A stretch of DNA of 61,905 bases. It comes from Rhizomucor pusillus. Lineage: Eukaryota; Mucoromycota; Mucoromycetes; Mucorales; Lichtheimiaceae. The notes below the pieces were generated by a model, which was not told where the DNA came from, searched no databases, and saw only the letters and a program-made list of their open reading frames with translations. Below, in pieces: positions 49,006 to 60,139 of the stretch (positions are counted from its first letter, which is position 1; each line of letters opens with the position of its first letter). Position numbers and translations under genes: made by a program. Location: the NCBI GenBank assembly GCA_900175165.2, contig FWWN02000212.1, positions 1-61,905 on the forward strand, given 5' to 3'.

Positions 49006-51433
49006 TTACATTTCATTGAGTTCGCTGGAATACATTTTAGTGATTTCTTTTCGTTTAAGTTTCTGAGCGGCGGTAAGTAAACCCTGCAAAAAGGATACAC
49101 GTTAGTTCCTGTAGTCTACATGCACGGGATGACTTTTCGTTATACCATTTCTGTTGTCCACAAGTCGTTGCAAAGCCAAACATTGCTAATAATCTCTGCC
49201 CCAGCCAAACCATTCTTCTTTGCTTGTGCCTGCAATGTTTCCAAAACAAGTTTCCGTACTCTCTGGTCTTTGCAGAGTTGCTCCCAGTCGGATATTTCAA
49301 TACCATTGGCAGCTACAAACTCTCGCAGTGCCTTTTCTACCGGCACCATCAATGCTACAGGTCTTGGATACAGTGGGTCCACATGGACACATAGGTTCTC
49401 GACAAGGACACAGGTCTTGTAAACACTTTCAACCTTCTCCAACGCAATGTACTCGCCGTGGCTAAGTTTGACCAGATTCTTCTTGCGATCAATGATGGTC
49501 AACGTTCCTCTGTCGTTCCATTCACCGATATCACCAGTGCGTAACCATCCGTCAGAGGTCAAAGTCTCTGCTGTCAATTCGGCTTGCTTGTAATAGCCAG
49601 AAGTGACCGATGGACCGCGGATCAAAATTTCACCCTGAGGCCGACCGTTGTTAGCAGTAAAGTAGCCAAGCTCAGGCACGTCGACGAGCTTGACCTCGAC
49701 GCACGGTACGGGTGAACCAACTTCGCCCAACGCAAACTGTTCCGGTGCCATCAATGTGCACATACTTCAAATCTAATGTTTAGTTACGCTTCTTCCATGT
49801 ATCCATATTGCAAACAGCCTACCCGCAACTGTTTAAAACATGGGTTAGAGTGTTATTTGATAGACGCCATTGAAATTCATAATTTCAAATTACCTTTCTG
49901 TCATACCGTATCCGCAGATGATAGGTGCCAGACATAAAGAAAGGAACCGCTGGGTTTCCTTGGACAAAGGTGCACCTCCTGAAAGGCCGTAGCGTAATCT
50001 TCCACCGAGTTGACTTTTGACCTTTTTGAAAACAACTCTATCGAGGAATCCAGTAGGTAATTTGCGCTGCTGCAGATACTCCTTAAAGTCTACGGCGCTG
50101 TGGAAAATTTTTTCAATGCGTTCGCCTCTCTCTGCCACCTTGGCGAGAACAGTCTTGCGGATAGTCTCCCACACCTGCGGAACACCAGTCATAATACTAG
50201 GAGCAAATTCCTGTAAATCTCCACGGCAGTTGCGCACGGATGCATCCGTGAGAGTACGGATAGTGCCATATCCAAGAGTGACACCCAGGAATATGCAAAA
50301 ATTCTCCACCAGAAACTCCAAAACGTGTGCAAGTGGCAAGTATGCCATCATTGTATCGTTGTCTTCCAGGAGATGCTGCAGCATGCGAGATGTGCCGGCG
50401 ACTATATCCGGTTTTCAATGTAAGATTGGATACCATTTCCATAACCGTTCGCGATGGGTGTCTATGCAATACTTGCCTGCAGCTACAACATTGCCGTGAG
50501 TGAGGACAACGCCTTTCGGATTGCCTGTACTTCCCGACGTATACATGTAGCACGAGACATCTTTGCTTGCTGGCTTCACAGCTTCCTTTGGATTCTGCTT
50601 GCCGAGTTCCAGCAATTCGTCAAAGGATAGTACCTGTTGCACCTGAGGATTCGAGCGCAGTTGTTCCAGGGCATCGGCATCAGCCTTTCCACGGTATACG
50701 AGTTTGTTCAAACTCTGGCATTTAGGCAGGACCTTTTCGATAGTCGATAGCTGATCAGCATTGATAAAGCAGACGGTGGTGCCAGTTTCGTTGATGGAGT
50801 GGGCGAGTCCATCTGGTCCAAGGGTATCGTAGGCTGTAACAATGCTGATGGATTGACTGAATGCACCTAGCAGTTTTCATGCATCAGTTTAAGTGTAATT
50901 CTCCATCATGATCATTACTAAATGTAGTTGGATATTACCATGAGCGATCAACATCCATTCTACGCTAGAAGACAAAATACATGTAAGACTTCTCATTGTC
51001 ATGTTACAATTGCTCAAGCAAATTATAAATCCCAATACCTAGTTGATGCAAACAAATGCAATTTGTCGTTTTGTTTGAGACCCATTTTGTAGAGACCAGC
51101 ACCGATGTGCTTTGTTATATCGGCGGCCTCTTGGTAAGTGTAATAATGATATTTGCTCAACTGAAAATACGTCCAGGTTTTGGTGTGGGTTTTGCCGGAA
51201 CTGTCGGTGATCTGCTTCTCCTTTTGAAAGGTGTCTTCCAGAATGCGGTAACCGAAAGCATGGCGTTGCTTGAATGTCGAAGCTGCGTATTGCAGAATGT
51301 CATACAAAGTCTCGATGCCCGCAGCAGGCGTGGTCATCAGCTCCGAGGCAGACAATATGGAGCGTCGTGTGGGACTCTCCCCTGCAGCTGTTTTGCTGCC
51401 TTTGACGTCGATGGAGTATACGCGTCGTGCCAT
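49006..51433 (-). CDS. Long-chain fatty acyl-CoA synthetase (Faa1/Faa4-like)
   Basis: Activates long-chain fatty acids to acyl-CoA with ATP, at ER, lipid droplet or peroxisome membranes. At least seven exons. N-terminus MARRVYSIDVKGSK, then THTKTWTYFQLSKYHYYTYQ. The ATP-binding AMP motif is YMYTSGSTGNPKGVVLTHGN. PLAHVLEFLVENFCIF and RYGLSGGAPLS follow, then YGMTESCGMCTLMAPEQF and the fatty-acid signature DGWLRTGDIGEWNDRG, with DRKKNLVKLSHGEYIALEKVE. It ends in KEITKMYSSELNEM, so no PTS1. Two splicing oddities: a GC-AG intron (50476-50402) within the AMP-binding region and a 6-nt microexon (49828-49823). Convergent with TAF3. Confidence 0.93.
49823..49828 (-). other. 6-nt microexon in the acyl-CoA synthetase gene
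   Basis: The six bases TTGCGG lie between TTTTAAACAG and GTAGGC. The upstream exon ends in GAA AG at a GTAATT donor, and the downstream exon begins TATGTGCACA after GATTTGAAG. Joining the three gives Tyr-Gly-Met-Thr-Glu-Ser-Cys-Gly-Met-Cys-Thr, the expected adenylate-forming motif. Skipping six bases keeps frame but removes two residues, so both forms are possible. Confidence 0.72.
50402..50476 (-). other. GC-AG intron in the acyl-CoA synthetase gene
   Basis: Donor GCAG/GCAAGT and acceptor GGATATAG, 75 bases, phase 1. It gives GNVVAAVAGTSRMLQH. The neighbouring GT (GCAA/GTATTG) breaks the frame. Confidence 0.8.
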
Positions 51434-52407
51434 GAGAACGAAAAATAAAGGAAACGGAAGGGCAAAATTTCAGGAGCACGTGAAATTGATGCCGCGATAT
51501 TCAGATCATTAAGTACTCTTTTTGCAGTAGTAAATTACTCAGAACCACTAGGAACAAAATCAAATAAGCTAGTTAATGATGAATATTACAGATGATAAAA
51601 TGTTTATAGATCTTTAGATATTCGCCCTGCTTAAAAGTGGTCGAAACGCTTGATGGCAACTGACATAATGAAGTTCGGTGCTTTGTTCTTGATGCATTAG
51701 CCTTCTATAAACTTGTTAGTGGCTGGATAGATCAGAATTTTGTAAAGTTGATGAAAAGTTTGAGTTGTATAACACTGCATAAATTTCTTGTAAGATCTTT
51801 TTGTAGAATGTCTGCCCTCAATCGTCTGCTAGGAAAAGATAGTATATATAAACACGCGACCATTTACCAGCTATTCAGTGTCTTCTAATATTTCTTGCAT
51901 GGTTCATCGCTGCTTTCCGCTCTTTTTTCAGCATTTCCTGCTGATCCTATGCTTCTTGGTCAAGTTCTCCAAGTAATGGCGAACAATTAAGTTCCTACCA
52001 ATCATTTTTCTTGTTGTTGCAAAGATTGCTGAGTGTCAACAGCCACAATAGATGCACAGAACAATCCGTTTCATTCCCTAAATGAAGATAGCAGGAAGTC
52101 ATCGTATAAGCGTACAAAGTCATGAATATAGACATACTCTTTTTCCATAACTCCTCCTCGAGTCTATTTCTGCTTAGAGATCGTTATCTTGACTGTTTTT
52201 ATTTTTATATATACTGCTGATTAGCATTAGCTAAACTGAACACTTTCTCTGTTATATACGTTCTTTCTAGTAACTTCTTACGAGCAGTCATCGAATCAGA
52301 TCCTCGTTCATGCCCAGAAGATCGGAAATTGCAACAGTTTTGCAATTCCCAAATCAGGAGAGAAAATTGCGTGATTTTAAAGGTCTTCCTTCTACTTTTC
52401 GAGTACC
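51434..52407. other. Intergenic region between acyl-CoA synthetase and MDE1
   Basis: Divergent upstream region of about 0.97 kb, AT-rich. A tatatataa-like box occurs near 51843. An ATG at 52310 opens a short frame before MDE1 but is not in the right frame to extend it. Nothing else supportable. Confidence 0.4.
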
Positions 52408-53318
52408 ATGGCCAACTCTGATATCACAGACCTTTGCAGATCAGACGATCCCCTTCACCCTGCTAACCTCATTCCTGAGCTATGCCGACTGTTCTACAAC
52501 CTTGGCTGGGTCACTGGTACCGGCGGTGGTATCAGCATAAGAAGAGAGTAAGCGGACGATACTTACAACACAAGGTCTTGAATAAGAAAGAGCTTAACGC
52601 GTGACGTTTTACTGTCCTTCACAGCCAACACGTCTACATTGCACCGTCAGGCGTACAAAAGGAGCGCATGGAGCCTCACCATTTATTTGTCATGACACTG
52701 GCCGACCGTACCTTGCTTCGACAGCCACCTGTGCTTAAGCCTTCGGCTTGCACGCCGCTTTTCTACAACGCTTACACTATGCGTGACGCCGGAGCTTGCA
52801 TTCACACCCACTCGCAAAACGCAGTAATGGCCACGTTGCTTTACCCCGGCTCAACATTCGAGATATCACATCAAGAGATGATCAAGGGTATCCGCCGCGG
52901 TTCCACGAAAACCAATCTTCGATACTTTGATAAGCTTGTAGTGCCCATTGTCGAGAATACTCCGGAAGAAGAGGATCTCACAGAAAGAATGGCCAAGGTT
53001 TTTTTCTTATTTTTCTTGAGCAGATATAGACATAGAGATACTAAGGACAGATCGGTTATCCAATGTAGGCTATGGAAGAGTACCCAGAAACTAACGCTGT
53101 ACTTGTGCGACGACATGGCGTATACGTTTGGGGAGGTGCGTCAAGTGTTCTCATTTGCTACATAATTAATTTCGGCTGATCGATCTACGTTAGAAAACTG
53201 GGAGAAAGCAAAGACCATGACAGAATGCTACGACTATCTATTTGAAATAGCTGTAAAGATGAAGATGGCCGGTTTGGATCCGGCAGCAAAGCCGCCGAAC
53301 GAGCCAGACTATGAATAA
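52408..53318 (+). CDS. MDE1: Methylthioribulose-1-phosphate dehydratase (Mde1/MtnB)
   Basis: Class II aldolase-family zinc enzyme of the methionine salvage pathway. It dehydrates 5-methylthioribulose-1-phosphate to a diketone. Four exons by GT-AG splicing. The start [14 protein letters not shown] is followed by [20 protein letters not shown] and TGGGISIR. The second exon has [14 protein letters not shown] and the zinc ligands in [12 protein letters not shown]. Later exons give [19 protein letters not shown], with the third His, and [19 protein letters not shown]. It ends PPNEPDYE. Length of about 240 residues is normal. Cytosolic. Confidence 0.95.
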
Positions 53319-53462
53319 ATGGAAGAAAAAAATGGTGACTACCATGTAGTCGAGATGTGTTCTTTGTGTCAGTTTCGTTAAATCTGCGGTCCTGCAAAAA
53401 AAGGGCGCGCGTCCGGTGTGGTCAATGCTGATATCTTCTTTTCCCGTTTCCTTTCGTCCCAC

Positions 53463-55420
53463 ATGAATAACGAGCAGGCGATCCTTGACTTTTGTGCAGT
53501 AACAGGCGCTTCTACAGACGTAGCTGAAGATTACTTGCAGGTATGCTTACATGAATGGACTGTAATCGCGCTTTACATACAAGCAGCAGGCTCTGACACA
53601 ATACGGAACGATTAGATTGCGGACGGCAATGTAGAGACAGCTGTGACACTTTATCTCGAAAGTGGCGGCCAAAACGTTTCTCAGAATGCAGCACGACATA
53701 CTAGCAGCACAGCTAGTTCTTCGCCAAGATCGACCGGTGATAATGCAGCAGAATCTGATGAAGAGATCGCACGACGACTGCAGCAGCAAGAGGAGCGAGG
53801 GAGACAACAGGTGCGGGCGCCGATAGCGCCACGACGGGATATTTTGACCGGTGGTGGATCACCATTCGAACATAACTCGATGTGGAGCTCCCCTGCAGGA
53901 AGTAGTATGTAAAAGAATAGCTTGATTTGCGTTGAACATGGCTAACAAGGCTTGCATAGCTCGAACACGTCATACTCATCGTTCGGTCTTCAATCAAGGT
54001 GATTCGTATACTGGGAGCCCTGGCCCTGACTTTTTTAGAAATTTAGAAGCTGGTATGGTTTGATTAATGAAAAAGAGTATAGTCGAAATCAGGTCTGATC
54101 GGCATAAAACCATATTAGGGTCATCTCGCAACATCGCCGGTAATTTGGAGGAGAGTCAATTGACCGCCAAGGCAAAGAGATTAGCAGATCTTTTCCGGCC
54201 CCCATTTGACATAATGTTCAAGGGTGGATTTGAAGAGGTGAGAAAACGAGAAAGAAAAGGGGATAAAAATACAGATAAGCACAAGATATTAACGTGGTGT
54301 CCGTAGGCTCGAGCTTCAGCAAAAGAACAAACAAAATGGATGTTGGTGAATATTCAAGATCAGACAGAATTTTCCTGCCAGGTCTTGAATAGAGACCTAT
54401 GGAGCGACAAGATTGTCAAAGAGATCATACGAGAGTCCTTTGTCTTTCTGCAGGTACGTGAAGGTTTAGGAATTTGGAAGTCTTGTCTTTTTCTGACAAC
54501 TTTCAAGTATGACTGCGAAAGTCCAGAAGGAAAGCGCTATCTCACCTTGTATCCTATCGGCAACTACCCCCACATTGCGATCATCGATTCGCGCACAGGT
54601 ATTGATGGATTGAAAATTACTGCAAATATGTTCTTGACGGTATTTACTGTTCCGAAAGGTGAACGAGTAAAGACATGGGAGAAAGTGCTATCACCGACAG
54701 ACTTTGTTATGGACAGTAAGTTTGGTTTACATCTCGGTTCTTTAGTTCCGAATCTTTGCTAATGAAGTGACGCAGTAACGGAATTTCTTGAACAACGGTC
54801 GCCGGATAGACCACACGCAGCGGTAAGGAAGAAACCCCGCATGACGAAGGCATGGCACTCTCTTCCAAGCTAGTCTCCCGATTGTGCAACTGTGTTGGCT
54901 AACATCTACATATTCAGAACGTTTCAGACATGAGTGAGGAAGAACAAATCAAGGCAGCCATTGCCGCGTCACTCGGAAAGGACGATTCCGAGGAAGCCGA
55001 AGTAGCGGCAGTAGAAAATCCAGTGCAACCAACGGCAGCAGAGCAGGAAGAGGACACAAAGGAAGTTTCAAAATTGGACGCAATTCAGGCTGTTAAACGA
55101 GATGAACCAACAGATATGGAAAACTCAACGCGTATCCAGCTCCGGATGGCGGATGGTAAACGTGTCATTCGGCGGTTTATGAAGACAGATCCGGTGCAGT
55201 ATCTGTTTGAGTTTGTCAAGGCAGAGTTCCCGGAAGCACAAACACGACCTTTTGAGGCAAGTTTTTGGAGGAGCATGTATGCGTGGCGTACTCGAGACTC
55301 ATGCAGCCAACGTGTTGTTTGCAGCTGGTTTTCAATCGGAAACAATTGATTCAGGTGTTGGATCAGCAGATTGCAGAAGCAGGATTGGTGAACGCAGCCG
55401 TGAACCTTGTGTTCCTCTAA
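53463..55420 (+). CDS. UBA-UAS-UBX protein (Ubx5/UBXN7-like Cdc48 adaptor)
   Basis: Adaptor that recruits the Cdc48/p97 ATPase to ubiquitylated substrates. Seven or more exons. Residues 1-45 form a UBA-like domain (NNEQAILDFCAVTGASTDVAEDYLQ). A Ser-rich linker with EEIARRLQQQEERGRQQ follows. The UAS thioredoxin-like domain spans LADLFRPPFDIMFKGGFEEA, KWMLVNIQDQTEFSCQVLNRD and YPIGNYPHIAIID. Next is a ubiquitin-interacting motif, SEEEQIKAAIAASLG, then an acidic linker. The UBX domain is RIQLRMADGKRVIRRF, with LFEFVKAEFPEAQ, then FELVFNRKQLIQ, and ends VNLVFL. The last intron is GC-AG (55257-55324). Confidence 0.9.
55257..55324 (+). other. GC-AG intron in the UBX-domain gene
   Basis: Donor TTTGAG/GCAAGT and acceptor GTTTGCAG, 68 bases, phase 0. 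The exons join as RPFE-LVFNRKQL, completing the UBX fold. No GT donor at this point keeps the frame. Confidence 0.82.
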
Positions 55421-55497
55421 AGTGCGAAAACAACAAACGCCCACGAAAAATAAAAAAAAATTTTTTCTTTGCGTGTCAAAAGCACAAAAAATTGGAT

Positions 55498-56020
55498 ATA
55501 AAAAGGCTCCCTTTTTTTCTCGATTTGTTTCTTCCCTGAACTCCCTTTTCTTCGTTGTCTCGGTATGTTAGCGAAGAGTTATTGATTCTGTCTGTCTTCT
55601 AATACGCGTTGCTTACCTTTCTATTCCTTGACACATTGTAGCTCCTGCCGCCGTTGGTGTGTGCGCCTGAGCTCATCGCTGCTCGGCGGCCGTTTTGGAA
55701 CCTACTTTATTGTATGGGGGTGGTCCCCGCGGGTGTCCGACTCTGCCTCCTCCACCGCCCCGGGGGGCGGGGTCGCGTTTGGGCTTCGTGCCCTTGGCCG
55801 TGTATCTCTCTATGCTCGCTGCTTGCGCTGCTTGTCCGGTTTCCAGTCAAGGTGCACCTTACATATCATTTGGTGCCTTCTAGCGGATCTGTCTCGCTCT
55901 GTCGTCTCTGTCTATAGACATTTACTGTCACACCATATCTTATGCAAAGAACATTCGTCTCGAATAGATCAACATAGCTGTCCTGTCGTAAATTCTTGAA
56001 ATAAATTCTGGTTGCATTAT
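55498..56020 (+). ncRNA. Candidate unannotated spliced transcript, GC-rich
   Basis: Inferred from signals, not from similarity. A textbook TATA box (TATAAAAAGG) lies at 55498-55507. A pyrimidine-rich start region follows about 30 bases on. A possible intron runs from GTATGT (55563) to TTGTAG (55641), with ttccttgac just before its end. The second exon holds a GC-rich block (55640-55860), including the hairpin-forming ccgccccggggggcgg, and an AATAAA signal follows at about 56000. Three overlapping frames stay open. The only ATG-initiated long one encodes about 67 residues (MGVVPAGVRLCLLHRP) with a hydrophobic middle. It could be a structured non-coding RNA or a small membrane protein; I cannot tell. 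Confidence 0.33.
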
Positions 56021-56863
56021 CTCCAGGACGAGGACTAGTATCATATGAACTATGTAGTATCGGGCAAGCATCCTGAGCATGTAATTTCCGTCTGCCACCG
56101 ATTACAGAACTAGTGGAAATTAAATACCGAGTTAAGATGATCCATGATTATGATCACGATTTCTGATAACATTTGTATCTCGGCATGGTTGGTTGATTAG
56201 AATGCATACAACAACAGCAGGTATCTCCGAAAACTGGTCTGCTTGCACCAGATTCATATAATATACCCCAAGCTTGCTGGATTAGGTCTGTCACAGTTTG
56301 ACATCTTGACAGGCTACCTGTACCCCGCACATCTAGCGAATAATGCTATAATCTGTTCGTTTATGCATTACTACTTCTCACATGAAATTGAAGCTCTGAT
56401 CTATCATTCCATTTAAGACAAGTACAGTGCCGAATTCTCGGCGGAACCTTCGCCAAAACTCTCTGGCAGAATCCACGGACATGGTTTCTCACAGTCTATC
56501 TCACATGTAATTTTTTGAATCTTTGCAAAGTCAACTGTACGGGTTACAGATGTACGTGATTCTCTACAGTGTGGTGGGATAATTAGTTACTGGCAACAAC
56601 AAGATCGTTCTTGCAGAGAGATATGTAGATATTACATAGTAGGCGTCGATTTCATTTCGAAATTTGGGCTCGATCAAATGGAGAATTATACTCACACTGT
56701 GTGACGCGCAGCTTCCTTTTCTTTATCCATAGCTATGCGTCAGCTTGTATTACGTCCGCTCTCCACATTTTTTGTATTGTACAATTGTACATGCATATGT
56801 CATATGCGCTTGGATACTCAAAGAACTTTATCTTGTTTGTTTCTTTTGGCTCCAGGAACAACA
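56021..56863. other. Intergenic region upstream of the P450
   Basis: AT-rich, with no supportable gene. An in-frame ATG lies at 56735 before the P450 start, but the extra 43 residues (MRQLVLRPLSTFF) look unlike the family N-terminus and more like read-through of the leader. Confidence 0.4.
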
Positions 56864-58787
56864 ATGGCCACAACCTTGACTGCCGATCCTTGGAAGACAG
56901 TGCGTTATGTATCCGGCACTGCAGCTGCAACTCTGGCTCTGTTAGCCCTCAAATATCCAGACAGAGCTATTTTCGACGAGCATCGCGAAGGCATCGCCAC
57001 AATGAAAGGACTTCCTTTGGTGGGAGGGTTGCCAAGGCAGATTCTAAATCGCGATGTTGCGTATGATATGCTATGCAAAGCACTCGAGGACCTGGATGCG
57101 GTGACAATGTATGTGCTTCTGCAGGTGATCCAGATGCGTGTACAATCCGGAACCATCTAACGCAATCTATCTATCTCGCTAGAACGGGATCTAACATTGG
57201 TCTCCCGCGGAGAATCATCACCATTCATCCCGACAATGTCGAACATATCCTAAAACGTACGTATCAATTTGTTAAGCTAAGAACACGCGATGCTCACGCT
57301 GCGGTGATCCTAGATAACTTTGAAAACTACATCAAAGGTCCAGAGTTCAATGCAGCCACGGGCGATTTGCTAGGTCATGGGATTTTCAATGCCAACGGCG
57401 AGCAATGGAAATATCAGCGCAAAGCAGCAAGCTTCATTTTCAACGTCAAGAACTTTAGAGATCACTTTACAGAGTCGGTATAATGCAATAGGATAATGTA
57501 TTCTTCACTCAGACTAACACGGTTATTTCACGCAGCGTTTTTGTCAAGGAAATCAAACGCGCTTCCAAGGAGCTCTTTGACGTAGCTCTTCGCGACCGTA
57601 CCGTTATCGATTTCCACGATATCATGTTCAAGTTTACGCTCGATTCCTTTGTATTGTAAGATGCGGGAAAGCACGCTGCCGAAAGAAAAAGAATTGATCC
57701 TTATATGTATGATAGGCTAGGCTTCGGCGTAGAGTTGAATGCTCTCGGTACAAAAGGCAAAGTTCCGTTCGCAGAAAGCTTCGACGTGTGTCAACTCAAT
57801 TCATCTTGGCGTATGACCTTCCCACTATGGCGATTCACTGAAAAAGCCAAGGCTATCTTGATGCCATGGAAGATGAGTATTCAGGACCACCTCAATGTTA
57901 TCAACAATTTTGCCGCCGATGTCATTGCCACGAGACGCAAGCAGCTTGACGAAGGTCTGGAGTTTAAAGATCTCTTATCTCGTTTTATGAACACACGCGA
58001 CGAAAACGGTGATCCGCTTTCGCCCAAAGCTCTGCGAGACATCATCCTTAACTTTATCATTGCCGGACGCGACACAACCGCTCAAGCTTTGTCTTGGACA
58101 TTCTACAACTTGATGCTGCATCCTCGCGTCGAAAAGAAACTCTTGGAGGAAATTGAGCAGTACGTCAAGCCCGAAATGGAAAACGACTCGCCTGCATTGT
58201 ATGAAGCAATCAAGGAAATGAAATACGCACATGCAGTGTAAGTATATGCCACGTGAGAGGGAGATTCAAGATGCGGCCGTAACAATAGATGATAGCTTCT
58301 TTGAAGTGCTGCGATTATACCCCTCGGTTCCTAACAATATCAAGTATGCCCTTAACGACGATGTCTGGCCCGATGGCACACACATCCGCGCTGGTGACTA
58401 TGTTGCCTGGAGCACTTATGCGCAAGGACGCTCCGAGAAGGCCTGGGGACCCGATGCTAAGCAATTCAAACCCGAGCGCTGGTTCACTCCCGAAGGCGAA
58501 CTCAAACGCGAGTCTCAAGGACAGTGGCCGGTCTTCCACGTTGGACCTCGCGTGTGCCTCGGTAAGTAGTCTCGCAAATCAAAGCTTCCCAATACTTGGT
58601 TTGGCTCAATGCCGTATCTTGCTCTATAGGACAACACCTCGCCACGTTGGAATCTCTGGTGACTATCACGATGCTTCTGCGCCGTTACAAGTTCGCTCTG
58701 GCTCCGGACCAGCACGTCACATATCAAGTGTCCCTTACTATGCCTATGAAGAACGGCCTCAAGGTCTTTGTCGCACCACGAAACTGA
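56864..58787 (+). CDS. Cytochrome P450 monooxygenase (CYP52/CYP4-like clan)
   Basis: Heme-thiolate enzyme; the clan includes fatty-acid and alkane omega-hydroxylases, but substrate is unknown. Seven exons. N-terminus MATTLTADPWKTVRY with a hydrophobic anchor (GTAAATLALLAL), so it is ER-bound. Motifs in order: ITIHPDNVEHILKHNFENY, GHGIFNANGEQWKYQRKAAS (C-helix W..R), the I-helix LNFIIAGRDTTAQALSW, K-helix EVLRLYP (Glu-x-x-Arg), FKPERWFTPEG, and the heme loop FHVGPRVCLGQ with the axial Cys. Ends KVFVAPRN. One join is uncertain: a GTCGGT donor (exon ending ACA GA at about 57474) gives HFTDVFVKEI, whereas the nearby GTATAA donor needs a later acceptor. Confidence 0.9.
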
Positions 58788-58852
58788 TTATGCTTTCTTT
58801 CTTTCCTTTTCTTTCATTGCTAGTAGATAAACTTATTGGTTTTCATATATAT

Positions 58853-60139
58853 TTACACAAGCTTTTGCAGTTGCATCTTTCTGTATTCCCAATATGCTCG
58901 ACGAATAACATCCAGTCTTCCTGCCAAGTCATCGCACATCTAGCATATTTTGTAAGCACAAACAAGATACAAGGGCAATAAATAAGAATTTTACCTGCAA
59001 CGCTGTAGGATCCAAAGAACGTTTTTGATTCTTTGCTGACTGCTCCAGCATGTCGATAAATGTAGAGGAAAGCTGAGGCGATTCAACATCCTTTGCTCGT
59101 AACTCTTCCAAGAATGGACGCAAAGTCTCCAACGGTAGGCCCGCCTTATCTAGGACTCTGATGGGAATGCAATTAGTAAGTTGACGCAACTCTTGTTAGG
59201 CAATTAACTGTTACCCTTTCAAGTAGCTCCATGAACTAGCATTCTTTGGTACTTGGATGATTTTATGCTTGGCAAATCTGGGTGAAAGAGTCATATTCAG
59301 CAAAATGTATACTTGCCCGTTCCTGCTTTCGATATACGAACTCAATTTCAGATTTGATGTCTTGTTCATTTGCGCCCTGGGGTCTTGAAAACAGGATAAA
59401 GAATCGATAATTCCACGCCGAGTTGTTGCGCACATCAAAGATGAGCATGTTGGCAGTGTATTCCAACTCGTGATCCCAGAGGTTGAACCTGGAGACAACC
59501 CATTGTCTGTAGGACCATGCGTGGTAGTTCTTTGAGTCCTCGTCCAGCACTTCATTGATGAACGGTAATTCTCGGCTGCCATCCCCTAGGCGGTCCACCA
59601 CCACGCGTCGATGATGCCTGTTACACGCTAGGTCAGAGAGACGAGAAATCTGAATTGTTTATCTTTGCCATCATATACCAGACTTGATAATTTTTTGCCT
59701 GGTTGGCAGCAATGTCGTCCAGGTAATCTAATTCTTTTCGTAAGTCTGCATTGATCGCAAAGAGTACGTCTTGTCGATATTGCCTATCCTTGCGTTTTCA
59801 ATACTTTCTCGAGTGCGTGTGAATTATGCGCCGTCTTCTCTCCTTACCAAATGGTATAGTGAGCTGGGTTCATGTCAATAATGTCTGCTAACAATTCCAA
59901 GACTCGAGGTGACTTCTCATTTAGACGGCTGACAGCTCGAAAGTAACCCATGGCATCGCTGTCTATGTACAGTACATGTAAGAACGTATGTCCTCTTTAT
60001 CTAACCGCTCTGCTCTGATATGCAGACAAGACATACAACTCGAGGAGTATGCGATTGGCACGAGTGGATTCGGTCCATCGTCTTGCGGTATAGGTTCAAT
60101 GTCGCTCCATTCAGGACGATCGCGGTAAGCTACTTGCAT
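58853..60139 (-). CDS. RAM2: Protein farnesyltransferase / geranylgeranyltransferase-I alpha subunit
   Basis: Shared alpha subunit of the two CaaX prenyltransferases, cytosolic. About seven exons. The start [20 protein letters not shown] at 60139 leads into [12 protein letters not shown], as in the family. Prenyltransferase alpha repeats follow: [94 protein letters not shown] and [18 protein letters not shown]. The last exon is [20 protein letters not shown], ending LQKLV. One donor is GTTCGT (after GAA ATT GA), needed to reach the EFAKHKII frame. Convergent with the P450 gene, 65 bases between stop codons. Confidence 0.92.

Noticed and set aside
49082..49100. GTATCCTTTTTGCAG on the minus strand as a second U12 donor
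   Set aside because: It resembles a U12 donor but is the 3' end of an ordinary intron (polypyrimidine tract and CAG) in the acyl-CoA synthetase gene.
55640..55860. GC-rich block as SRP RNA or RNase P RNA
   Set aside because: I checked both strands for the SRP helix 8 GGAA/GCAG motif and for RNase P core motifs; nothing fitted with the right spacing.
56735..56863. 43-residue N-terminal extension of the P450
   Set aside because: Open and ATG-initiated, but the ATG at 56864 gives a normal P450 N-terminus; the extension is probably leader sequence.
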